A DNA stretch of 64,000 nt from an uncultured Lachnospiraceae bacterium (GTDB lineage: Bacteria; Bacillota; Clostridia; Lachnospirales; Lachnospiraceae): assembly GCA_910578885.1 (NCBI GenBank), contig CAJTSH010000012.1:33812-97811 (forward strand), written 5' to 3'. The translations under genes and the position numbers were made by a program. Below are positions 16,625-25,300 of this stretch, piece after piece. The notes below the pieces were generated by a model. The model made no database searches, was not told where the DNA came from, and saw only the letters and a list, made by a program, of their open reading frames with translations. Each line of letters begins with the position of its first letter. Position 1 is the first letter of the stretch.

Positions 16625-17692
16625 ATGATAAATAAAATTGACAGTAGATTAAAGGGAGAAGGATACCGTTTTCTGAAAGTGAAACCTGAGGAGGCAGGCG
16701 TATACTATCGTTACGTAAATGGAACGGCACAAGTAGTCGTAGGATTTTACGGTCATGATGGGTTTTGGCTTGACGGCAGACAGATAGAATTGTTATGGCG
16801 AAATCTCCGGGAATTATTTTTTCATCCTTGGGGCAGGCTGGAGGGCTATCAGGAGGATGCCGCAATTCATGACGTAGAGATTTTGATGTTATTTGTAACA
16901 GAGCATCCGGAGAGATATAAAGAGCATTGTTCCGGCGCTCTGCCGGTATGGATATTTGATACCAGGATGAACAGGCTGCTTATCTATGAAAATCAGCCGG
17001 GAGATTTTTTCGGGATAAGGGCAGTGCTTGAGAGCGCAGGCGCCGAGCAGGCAAAGCAGGATTTAGGCAATGAGAGCGATTTGTCAAACGGCGCTTCGAG
17101 AGGGACGGGGTGGAATCGAATTCCGTTTGTAAGCATAGGATTGGCAGCAGTCAATATAATTGTTTTTCTTGTACTGACATTTTTAGGCGATACGGAGGAT
17201 GCTGTGTTTATGATGAATCATGGCGCAGTCTATCCGGAACTTGTGGCAGCCAGTGGAGAGTGGTATCGGTTGTTTACCTGCATGTTCCTGCATTTTGGGG
17301 TAGAACATCTGATGAATAATATGGTGCTCCTCGTGGTGGCGGGGACACAGTTGGAACATGCACTGGGGAAGGTAAAATATCTTCTGCTTTATCTTCTTGC
17401 AGGATTGGGCAGCAGTCTCTTGTCGCTTGGAATGATGATAAAAACAGGGGATTTAGCAGTGTCGGCTGGAGCTTCCGGTGCGGTGTATGGTATTATAGGC
17501 GCACTTTTATGGGTGGCAATCAGGAATCGCGGAAAGTTTGAGAATCTGACAGCCAGAGGTCTGGTGATTATGATTGGTTTGTGCCTGTATTTTGGTTTTA
17601 CCACTACGGGAGTGGATAACTGGGGACATGTTGGAGGTCTGATTTCCGGTTTTGTATTTTGTGTCCTGCTATACCGGAAAAGGAGACGTTAG
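16625..17692 (+). CDS. Rhomboid-family intramembrane serine protease
   Basis: About 355 residues from ATG 16625 (GAGGAAG 5 nt upstream). ATG 16601 is an alternative. The first 160 residues are a soluble domain of unknown function. The rest is a six-helix rhomboid core: HFGVEHLMNNMVLL (helix 2 His/Asn), SAGASGAVYG with nucleophile Ser284, and NWGHVGGLISG with catalytic His335. Rhomboids cut single-pass membrane proteins within the bilayer. The gene follows the pilus operon by about 70 nt, so pilus or surface proteins are possible substrates, but that is inference. Confidence 0.88.
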   Translation: MINKIDSRLKGEGYRFLKVKPEEAGVYYRYVNGTAQVVVGFYGHDGFWLDGRQIELLWRNLRELFFHPWGRLEGYQEDAAIHDVEILMLFVTEHPERYKEHCSGALPVWIFDTRMNRLLIYENQPGDFFGIRAVLESAGAEQAKQDLGNESDLSNGASRGTGWNRIPFVSIGLAAVNIIVFLVLTFLGDTEDAVFMMNHGAVYPELVAASGEWYRLFTCMFLHFGVEHLMNNMVLLVVAGTQLEHALGKVKYLLLYLLAGLGSSLLSLGMMIKTGDLAVSAGASGAVYGIIGALLWVAIRNRGKFENLTARGLVIMIGLCLYFGFTTTGVDNWGHVGGLISGFVFCVLLYRKRRR

Positions 17693-17734
17693 GTTACCGG
17701 AACGACCGAAGGAGTGAACAGTAACGACGTTAGA

Positions 17735-17846
17735 AATTTTATCAGAACTTGCGTTGCAACTTCTGATAAGTTATACTAAATATATGTTATGCGAAGCAAA
17801 ACCGGCGCTTATTATGAGAATCCGAAAAGCCGGTTTCTCATAAGCT
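17735..17846 (+). repeat. Dispersed intergenic repeat, copy A
   Basis: This contains an imperfect palindrome (TTATCAGAA ... TTCTGATAA, 17740-17775 region), then a 20-nt block at 17787-17806, then a hairpin TTATGAGAATCC ... TTCTCATAAGC (17812-17846). The 20-nt block (19/20) and the hairpin recur in the same relative order in reverse orientation at 33057-33149. Confidence 0.55.
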
Positions 17847-17869
17847 ATATTAGATTCTGGAGGAAGAAA

Positions 17870-18862
17870 ATGAAAGTAAATATATATTATGGCGGCAGAG
17901 GGCTTTTGGATGACCCAACACTTTATGTTATCAATAAGATGGAAGATGTTCTTCGGGAACTTCGCGTCAGTATAGAACGTTATAATATTTTTGAATATAA
18001 GAACAGTATTTCCACGCTTCCTCAGACTTTAAAGGAAGTAGATGGTATTATCCTTGCGACGACAGTAGAGTGGCTGGGCATTGGCGGATATATGACGCAG
18101 TTTCTGGATGCCTGCTGGTTATATGGCGATAAAGAGAGGATTAAGACGATTTATATGCAGCCGATTGTTATGTCTACTACCTATGGAGAACGGGAAGGAG
18201 AAACGACACTTGCGAATGCGTGGGAGATTTTAGGCGGTCTTCCCTGCAGTGGTTTATGCGGATATGTAGATGATTTGGTAAGCTTTGAAGTGAATCATGA
18301 GTATTCTGGAATTATTGAGAAAAAGGCGGAAAATCTTTATCGGACCATATCGCAGAAGCAGAAGGGACTGCCTGCAAGTAATCAGGCGGTCGCAAGAACG
18401 GTACTGCGGACGCAGAAGCTGGATCTGACTCCGCAGGAGAGCGAGCAGCTTTCCAAATATGTATCGGATGATTCTTATGTGAAGCAGCAAAAAGAAGATA
18501 TTGAAGAATTGGCATCTATGTTTAAGGGAATGCTAAATCAGCAGAATACAGATGAGTCAACGGCATATATTATTGATTTGGAAGCTCATTTCGTAGCGCA
18601 GGAGAATTTTGCGGCTAAGTATTTGTTTGTGATAGAGGGGAAGAAAAAGCCGCTTTGTGTGGAAGTGGAGAATGGAGAATTGAATTGTCATTACGGACAA
18701 GAAGAAGAGGTGGATGTCTATGCCAAGTTATCACCGGAGATTTTTGACAGCATTATCGCCGGGAGAATGACATTTCAGAGAGCCTTCATGACGGGTGAGA
18801 TGACAGCAAAGGGCAATTTTAAAACGCTTCGGATGCTGGATCAGATATTTATCTTTGAATAG
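17870..18862 (+). CDS. Flavodoxin-like/NADPH-dependent FMN reductase fused to SCP2 sterol-carrier domain
   Basis: 330 residues from ATG 17870, with GGAGGAAG 4 nt upstream. Residues 1-175 have a flavodoxin-type fold, with a MKVNIYYGGRG first strand, DGIILATTVEWLGIGGYM and an STTYGEREGE loop. A helical linker follows (about 180-235). Residues 240-330 resemble an SCP2/sterol-carrier-like domain (ITNI-type beta sheet, then SPEIFDSIIAGRMTFQRAFMTGEMTAKGN). The TFQRAFMTGEMTAKGN element is typical of SCP2 domains. The fusion suggests redox chemistry on a lipid or hydrophobic ligand. The substrate is unknown. Its 3' end lies 9 nt from the end of the convergent kinase gene. Confidence 0.7.
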   Translation: MKVNIYYGGRGLLDDPTLYVINKMEDVLRELRVSIERYNIFEYKNSISTLPQTLKEVDGIILATTVEWLGIGGYMTQFLDACWLYGDKERIKTIYMQPIVMSTTYGEREGETTLANAWEILGGLPCSGLCGYVDDLVSFEVNHEYSGIIEKKAENLYRTISQKQKGLPASNQAVARTVLRTQKLDLTPQESEQLSKYVSDDSYVKQQKEDIEELASMFKGMLNQQNTDESTAYIIDLEAHFVAQENFAAKYLFVIEGKKKPLCVEVENGELNCHYGQEEEVDVYAKLSPEIFDSIIAGRMTFQRAFMTGEMTAKGNFKTLRMLDQIFIFE

Positions 18863-18871
18863 AAGATGCTT

Positions 18872-19522
18872 CTAACAATTCAGTATCGGAAGTATGATGG
18901 TAAAGGTACATCCGTCGCCCGGACGTGAAACATAATTTAGAGTTCCGTGATGATTTTCGATAATCTGTTGGCTGATGGATAGGCCAAGACCTGTTCCGCC
19001 CGGTTTGGAAGTGACAAAAGGAGAGAACAGAGTTTCTATAAGGTCAGAAGGAATTCCGCCTCCAAAGTCAATAATATCAATGGAAATAGAATGATTTTTC
19101 TGATAGGCATTAAGATGAATTGTACCTTGCATGTTCATAGATTCAAAGGCATTTTTAATGAGATTCATGATTGCCTGATTGAGGCGCATGGAATCAGCTC
19201 CAATCATAGGAAGATTTTCTTCAATATTGCTTTTGCATTCACAGCCGTTATTGTCATTAAGGCTGCGGATAGACGCCAGAATGTTGTTTAACAGAAGGTT
19301 GAGATTAGTAGGCTGCAACACGAAATCAGAAGCAAAGTTTACCTGTGAGAGTTCCTGGACCATTTGTCTTAAATAATCGAGCGTATCCCTAGACTCTGTC
19401 CAATACTCGTATGCGGACAGTTCCGGATGTTGTTTTTCCAGAAGCTGAAGAGAGCTGTTGATGATTGTGATGGAATTCTTTATTTCATGAAATGCTTTAG
19501 CGTAATCTTCATTCGTTAACAT
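18872..19522 (-). CDS. Soluble sensor histidine kinase without a sensor domain
   Basis: 216 residues made of just the kinase core: HisKA with FHEIKNSIT (phospho-acceptor His12), then HATPase_c with NLIKNAFESM (N box), DFGGGIPS (G1), LFSPFVTSKPGGTGLGLS (F/G2). It resembles the NtrB/KinA-type minimal kinases. There is no membrane segment and no input domain, and no response regulator gene is adjacent. It may act in a sporulation-type phosphorelay or need a partner protein for sensing. The start follows AGGAGGTTTCGCCTA on the minus strand. Confidence 0.85.
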   Translation of the reverse strand: MLTNEDYAKAFHEIKNSITIINSSLQLLEKQHPELSAYEYWTESRDTLDYLRQMVQELSQVNFASDFVLQPTNLNLLLNNILASIRSLNDNNGCECKSNIEENLPMIGADSMRLNQAIMNLIKNAFESMNMQGTIHLNAYQKNHSISIDIIDFGGGIPSDLIETLFSPFVTSKPGGTGLGLSISQQIIENHHGTLNYVSRPGDGCTFTIILPILNC

Positions 19523-19664
19523 TAGGCGAAACCTCCTGAGTTTTATATGATAGGAATCATATAGGAATGATTGACAAGGAGAAGTTTAGCATGTTTATTT
19601 TCTAAAATCAATCAAATTTATACAACAAATCTCGACAAAAAACGATAAAGAAAGGAAGAGAAAA

Positions 19665-20084
19665 ATGAGAGATGATAACTGCATATTTTGTAAAATAATT
19701 AACGGAGCAATTCCATCCAATACGATTTATGAGGATGACACTTTTCAGGTGATTTTAGACGTGAATCCGGCGTCAAAGGGTCATGCGCTGATATTGCCAA
19801 AAGAGCATTATGCAAATCTTTATGAGATTGATGAAGAGGTTGCTGCACAGGCAATGAAATTGGCAAAGAAATTGGCGGCACATATGACAAAGGTCTTGAA
19901 CTGTGATGGATTTAACATCCTGCAGAACAATGGAGAGGTTGCGGGTCAGACGGTTTTTCACTTCCATATCCATTTAGTTCCGCGTTATAAGGATGGTAAA
20001 AATAATGATATTTTAAAATGGACGCATGAAGAATTTACAGCAGAAGAATTGGCGGCAATCTGCCAGGAACTTTCACTTGCCTAG
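19665..20084 (+). CDS. HIT-family nucleotide hydrolase (HinT-like)
   Basis: 139 residues. A short CIFCK start, GHALILPKEHY, and the histidine triad HFHIHLVP (His99, His101, His103). This class cleaves adenosine phosphoramidates and related nucleotide conjugates in the cytoplasm. Length and motif spacing are normal. AAAGGAAGAG precedes the ATG. A Spo0A-box-like CTCGACAAA lies about 30 nt upstream, but I give it little weight. Confidence 0.92.
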   Translation: MRDDNCIFCKIINGAIPSNTIYEDDTFQVILDVNPASKGHALILPKEHYANLYEIDEEVAAQAMKLAKKLAAHMTKVLNCDGFNILQNNGEVAGQTVFHFHIHLVPRYKDGKNNDILKWTHEEFTAEELAAICQELSLA

Positions 20085-20118
20085 AAGTTAACATATGATG
20101 GCAGCAGAGAAACGTACG

Positions 20119-20169
20119 CCGGCAAAAGAATCTTGTTTGTTAGCATGGCTAAAAAGCATCTTTTGCCGG
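20119..20169. terminator. Hairpin between convergent hit and araC genes
   Basis: CCGGCAAAAGA pairs with TCTTTTGCCGG across about 29 nt, with an inner TTAGC/GCTAA stem. There is no strong T-run on either side, so termination efficiency is uncertain. Confidence 0.45.
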
Positions 20170-20176
20170 ATGCCGT

Positions 20177-21070
20177 TCATTTTCTGGAGTGTTCTGTGCG
20201 AAATTGTTTCGGCGTCATGCCGTGTTTGCTGCGGAAGGCTTTAATAAAGTGGCTGCAATCGGAAAATCCGGTTTCCTGACTGATATAATTGAGGTCGAGA
20301 TTCGTAAAAAGCAGCAAATCCTCTGCCTTAGACAGACGTATGAATTCGATGTATTTCTTGCAGGATTGACCATATAATTCCCGAAAAATCTTGGCGAAGT
20401 AGGAATAACTCATATGACATAGTTCGGCTAAATCTTCCACTTTTAGCGCCTCATGTGCATGGTTGTCAATGTATTCTGTAATGGAGTGTATGGTATCTTC
20501 TTCTTTGGGCATCGCGAGAGATTGATCTGTATCGAATCCGTTTGTCCTCCAGAGCCGCAATACATAGGTAAGCAGTGTGTTGATACAGGATTGCATCAAA
20601 ATGCGGTAACCATATTCCTGCTCTTTCATTTCACTGTAGCACTTTTCAAAAAGTGTTTCGATAGGGATTCCTTCCAACGTTTCTGCTGAAAAGTATAGCG
20701 GAGCATGCGCATCTCCCTTCGCACAGCGAAAAAGAGAGTTAAAATGAATGCCGGAAAGAGTGTGCCCCGGTGCATTTGCAGAGGGAGACAGTTGATTGAT
20801 ATCAAATTTTAGCACATAGTATTTTAAAGGTATATTTGTAGTGGAGTAAATGGAATGTATCTGCTGGGGAAGAAATAATATCATATCATCTGGTTCCAAC
20901 ACATAGGTATTTTGGTCGCAGCTTATCATTGCAGTTCCCTCAAGCATAAAGAGGATTTCCATAAAGTAGTGCCAGTGGGGCCGCACTGGAAAAGTGTGTA
21001 ATCTGGTATCGAATAAGAAACATTCGCATGGGGCATTTAAACGGTCGCTATATTCATAAAGGGAATTCAC
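20177..21070 (-). CDS. AraC-family transcriptional regulator
   Basis: 297 residues: an N-terminal cupin-like sensing domain (HWHYFMEILFMLEGTAMI, PDDMILFLPQQIHSIY) and a C-terminal double helix-turn-helix (VEDLAELCHMSYSYFAKIFRELYG and LNYISQETGFSDCSHFIKAFRSKHGMTPKQFR). It is divergent from the GH113-like enzyme gene and 217 nt from it, the usual layout for a sugar-responsive activator and its target. The effector is not known. Confidence 0.9.
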   Translation of the reverse strand: MNSLYEYSDRLNAPCECFLFDTRLHTFPVRPHWHYFMEILFMLEGTAMISCDQNTYVLEPDDMILFLPQQIHSIYSTTNIPLKYYVLKFDINQLSPSANAPGHTLSGIHFNSLFRCAKGDAHAPLYFSAETLEGIPIETLFEKCYSEMKEQEYGYRILMQSCINTLLTYVLRLWRTNGFDTDQSLAMPKEEDTIHSITEYIDNHAHEALKVEDLAELCHMSYSYFAKIFRELYGQSCKKYIEFIRLSKAEDLLLFTNLDLNYISQETGFSDCSHFIKAFRSKHGMTPKQFRTEHSRK

Positions 21071-21196
21071 GTTGTTAACATCCTTTCTATTTCGTGTCAG
21101 AATCGTTTTTTACAATTTTTATAATAATTCATTATATCAACCCCAAGTGTAAAATGCTATATTTTTCTCAATGAAAAATCCTGTATAAAAACACCC

Positions 21197-21225
21197 ATGT
21201 CACACACAATCGACAGCGCTATAAT
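21197..21225 (+). promoter_or_regulatory. Probable promoter of the GH113-like gene
   Basis: ATGTCA, 17 nt, TATAAT. The perfect -10 with a poor -35 suits an AraC-activated promoter. It lies about 60 nt before the start. Confidence 0.4.
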
Positions 21226-21286
21226 ATATTCCGCATGGGGGGTGTATTGATACGATTGGATTTGAGAACGGAAAAGAGGAGTAGGT

Positions 21287-22249
21287 ATGGATTTGCGTTA
21301 TATTTGTGGAATGAATTTCGCTCCGTTTGCAAAGGAGGGAAGTTTTTCCGGAGAGAAGGCTAGAAAAAGTCTGGCGCTAATGAAGGAACGAACCAGCTCG
21401 GATTTTGTTATATTTGTTCCGAATGGACTGCAGGATACGCCGCAGTCAGAAAAAATCTGTTATACTTCCAAAGCAACCATGCAGGATGATGAATTGAAGA
21501 GAATGATAGAATATGCACAGCGTCTTGGACTTCGGGTTGCATTAAAACCAACGGTGAACTGCAAGAACGGGGCATGGAGAGCATATGTAAGCTTTTTTAA
21601 TGAGGATGTGCATTGTGAGCCAAAGTGGCAGAACTGGTTTGATTCTTATTCCGAGTTTCAACGGCATTATGCAGGCATTTCTCAGGAGATGGGATGTTCT
21701 ATGCACATTGCAGGATGCGAAATGGTGATGTCGGAGCATAGGGAGAAAGAGTGGCGTCAGGTGATTGCCGATATCCGCAGCGAATATCGGGGGCTTGTGT
21801 CCTATAATACGGATAAATATCAGGAACATAATGTGAAATGGTGGGATTGTGTAGACGTAATTTCTTCCAGTGGATATTATCCATTGTTGGAAATTGAGCA
21901 GGAGCTGGATCGGATCGAAAAAGTAGTGGTACAATATAATAAACCGTTCTTTTTTGCGGAAGCAGGCTGTATGTCGGTGGATGGCTCTAAGGATGTACCG
22001 AATAATTGGACGCTTCAGGGAGAGTTGGACTTCATGGCACAGGCGCTTTGGTATGACGCCATGATGACGGCATGTGAGAAGAGAGAGTGGTTCGGCGGAT
22101 GGGCATTCTGGTCTTGGAGCGACAGGCTGTATGCCTTAAACCATGCGATGCAGAGGGGAGACTACGAAATATATGGCAAGCCGGCAGAGGAAGTGTTATG
22201 CCGGCATTATCGGGAAATTCAGGAAAGGATTCGGGGAAGCAGGAGATGA
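21287..22249 (+). CDS. Glycoside hydrolase, GH113-like (beta-mannanase type)
   Basis: 320 residues with no signal peptide, so probably cytoplasmic. The TIM-barrel features are LGLRVALKPTVNCKNGAW, IAGCEMVMSE with a candidate acid/base Glu (near residue 145), FFAEAGCMS with a candidate nucleophile Glu (near 224), and a final WFGGWAFWSWSDR. This matches GH113-type enzymes, which cut beta-1,4-mannose links. A close clan-A family cannot be excluded. The AraC regulator upstream and galactanase downstream make a plant-glycan utilisation locus. AGAGGAGTAGGT precedes the ATG. Confidence 0.65.
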   Translation: MDLRYICGMNFAPFAKEGSFSGEKARKSLALMKERTSSDFVIFVPNGLQDTPQSEKICYTSKATMQDDELKRMIEYAQRLGLRVALKPTVNCKNGAWRAYVSFFNEDVHCEPKWQNWFDSYSEFQRHYAGISQEMGCSMHIAGCEMVMSEHREKEWRQVIADIRSEYRGLVSYNTDKYQEHNVKWWDCVDVISSSGYYPLLEIEQELDRIEKVVVQYNKPFFFAEAGCMSVDGSKDVPNNWTLQGELDFMAQALWYDAMMTACEKREWFGGWAFWSWSDRLYALNHAMQRGDYEIYGKPAEEVLCRHYREIQERIRGSRR

Positions 22250-22272
22250 CGGTTATGGCAAATACAAAAAGC

Positions 22273-22311
22273 GCTGCCGCACATATGATTAAAAATCATA
22301 TGTGCGGCAGC
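22273..22311. terminator. Bidirectional terminator between GH113-like and GH53 genes
   Basis: A perfect 18-bp stem (GCTGCCGCACATATGATT and its complement) around a 3-nt A loop. T-rich tails follow on both strands (TTCTTTTCTATTT and GCTTTTTGTATTT). Confidence 0.9.
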
Positions 22312-22355
22312 TTCTTTTCTATTTATTTGGTTCTATGGTAATCCGGTGGATATTA

Positions 22356-25300
22356 TTATTTTTTCTTGATTGTTACAGTCTTTGTTTTGCTGTAAGCGCC
22401 GTAAAGTTTACCGCCTTTTACTCCTTTTACGGTTTTATATGCGCGAACCTTTACGTAATATTTCTTTCCTTTTGTCAGCTTGCTCTTTATAGTCTTGCTG
22501 ATTGTTTTATTGGACTTGATTGTTACGGTTGTTTTTTTCTTAAAGTTCTTCGTGGTGGAGTACACAATCTGGTATCCGCTTGCGGTGCTGTTACGTTTCC
22601 ATTTTACTGTCATTTGTCCTTTTTTCGTACTCTTTACAGAGGAAATGGAGATTTTCTTTGGTGCAACAGTAATAGTAACCTTTTTGGAGCTTGCTGCATT
22701 GTAGTTTGCACTTGCAGCAGATTTAATGGTAATAGTTGCTTTTCCGGTTCCTTGGATTACTACTTTTCCGCTCGAATTAACAGTTACGACCTTCGTTGAG
22801 CTGCTGGTGTAAGATAATGTTTCGCCCTTTGCAGTGGTAGCGCCGAGTGAAAATGCCTTATTGCCCATTACTTTTGCATAAGAACTCTTGCTTACCGTGA
22901 TGCTCTTGGAAGCCTTAGCGATTGTGAAGGTTCCGGTTGCAGTGCCGGTGTATTTGTTCTTACCGGTAACGACAATTGTTGCCGTGCCGGCATAGAAGTT
23001 GTTGTTGTAAGCAACGGCGTAATCATTTGCAGTTAATACTTTTCCGTTCAAAGTAACGGTAACGGCCGGTGTTTTTGCAGTGCCGTCGTAGATATAGCTT
23101 GTTGTGGCAGGTCTGACGACAGCTCCGTTGATGGAGGTATTATCGGTAACTGACGAGTTTGCCGTGATACTGAAAGTGGCTGTGGCTGTGCCTGTGTAAT
23201 CGCCGATACCTGTAATTGTAACGGTTGCGTTGCTGCCTGCATTGATGTTGTTGCTGTAAGCTACAGTGTAATCCGTACCTTTCGTCAATACTTTCCCATC
23301 AAGAGTAACGGTAACATTCGGAGTTTTAGCGGTTCCGTCATAGACGAAGCTGTTCGGATTCAATGTAATAACTGCAGTCTCCAGAGAAGTTTTTTCACTG
23401 GAAGCTTCTTTAATGAAGAAGGATGTTGTCTTTAATCCGGTATAATTGCCTTTACCGTTAATAATAACGGTAGCATTGCCTACGTTCGTGTTGTTGCTGT
23501 AGTCTACAGTGAAATCCGTATCTTTCGTTAAAGTAGTGTCGCCAAGAACAACGGAAACATCCGGAGTTTTAGGGGTTCCGTCATAAACGAAGCTGTCAGG
23601 CGTTACTGTGATTGATGCGTACTCAAGAGAAGCAGCGGTAATCGTAAATGATTTGTTAACTGTACCGGCATAATCTCCTTTACCTGTAATGGTAACAGTA
23701 GCAGTACCAGCGTCTGTATTATTGCTGTAGTCTACAGTGAAATCCGTATCTTTTGTTAAAGTAGTTTCATCAATAATAACGGAAACATCCGGAGTTTTAG
23801 GGGTTCCATCATAAACGAAGCTGTCAGGTGTTACCGTGATCTCAGCATCGTCTAATAGAATCTTTTCGCCATCAGTAATGGTAAAGCTGGCTGTCTTTGT
23901 GCCGCTGTAATTGCCATCGCCTGTTACGGTAACAGTAGCGGTTCCGATCTCAGTGTTGTTGCTGTACGCAACAGTGAAATCCGTATCTTTTGTTAAAGTT
24001 TTATCACCAAGCGTAACAGTGACAGTCGGCTCTTTTGCCGTTCCGTCATAGGCGAAGCTGCTTGGAGATAATGAAATAATTGCATGTTCCAGTGAAGCGG
24101 CAGAAATTGTAAATTCTTTTGTAATCTCGCCTGTGTAATTGCCCTTACCGGTGATTGTTACAGTGGCAGTTCCAACATTGATATTGTTGCTGATGTCTGT
24201 ATCATAATCCATTTCAGGGCTTAAAGTCGTGCCGTTTACAACAACAGTGATTGCCGGGATCTTTGCCGTTCCGTCATATTCAAAGGAAGCCGGGCTTAAG
24301 GTGACATCATTCTCTGTGATAGCGATAGATGTTTGCTCACCTATAGTTACCTTGCAGTGTGCGGACAAGTTGCTTCCGTCACGGGTAGCAGCGGTAATTA
24401 TTGCTTCGCCGCTTTCTGCTACGGCAGTAATCTTGCCGGAAGCATCAACAGTAACAATATCAGAATCGCTGCTTGACCATGTTGGCTTTACGTCGGTAGC
24501 TCCGTCGGAAAGCGTGTAGGTGAGTGTTTGGCTTTCTCCTTGATTCAGATTGACGTACGTTTGAGTGAGCTTGAAACTTGTTGCCTTTGTTAATTCTCCT
24601 ACGAAATTCAAATTTACGTCATCAACCGAGCCCCATGTACCTGTAGGTGCATCAACGGTAACAGTAACCGTGAGCTCGTCACCAGCTGCCGCAGCAATTT
24701 CATCTGTTGCAGCTTCTTTCCATTCAGCCCAGCCTGATAGTGTTGCTGCTTTGCCGGTAGCGGATGCCTCAGTATTCTGGTTGGTTAAGGTGACTTGCAT
24801 TTTCTGGTTGCTTGTTTTATTGCCTTGTATAAACATACTTGCTTTGTAGATTCCTGCATCTTTCACTGTAACAGTCTGACTGATTTCAAAATTTACAACT
24901 TTACCGTTGCTTCCATCAAAATGAAGTGCGGCGGAACCAGTCTTTGCATCTTTGTACTGACCAGACAAACCAATATTTCCGTCTTTTGGTGTCCAGCCGT
25001 TCAGGCTTTTTTCTTCAAACCCGCCATTGGTTAATAAGTTTTCCCGTGCGACCTTGATTGCGCACATGACGGTTTTTGTATCTCCATTAAAAGAAACTGA
25101 GCCTTTAATCGTGGACGTGCCAACAGTTGAACCGGTAGTATCGGTGATCGTGTCTGTGTTCCAGCTGACAGCGAGATCTTCCGTCGTTCCGTCATTGTAA
25201 GTTCCTTTTACGGTAGCGGGGAGCTTTGCAATGATATCTGCCTTTGATGTACCAAAATCTACATCAATGCTTGCATTTTCTATAGCATCCAGAGCTTTTT

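Noticed and set aside
19631..19640. Spo0A box upstream of the HIT gene
   Set aside because: One mismatched half-site in AT-rich DNA. Not enough to support control by Spo0A.
22302..22799. Plus-strand frames over the galactanase C-terminus
   Set aside because: Cysteine/phenylalanine-rich shadows of the lysine/threonine-rich galactanase end.
22925..24300. CRISPR-like regular repeats
   Set aside because: Period is about 225 nt, in frame and protein-coding. There are no short direct repeats with unique spacers and no cas genes.
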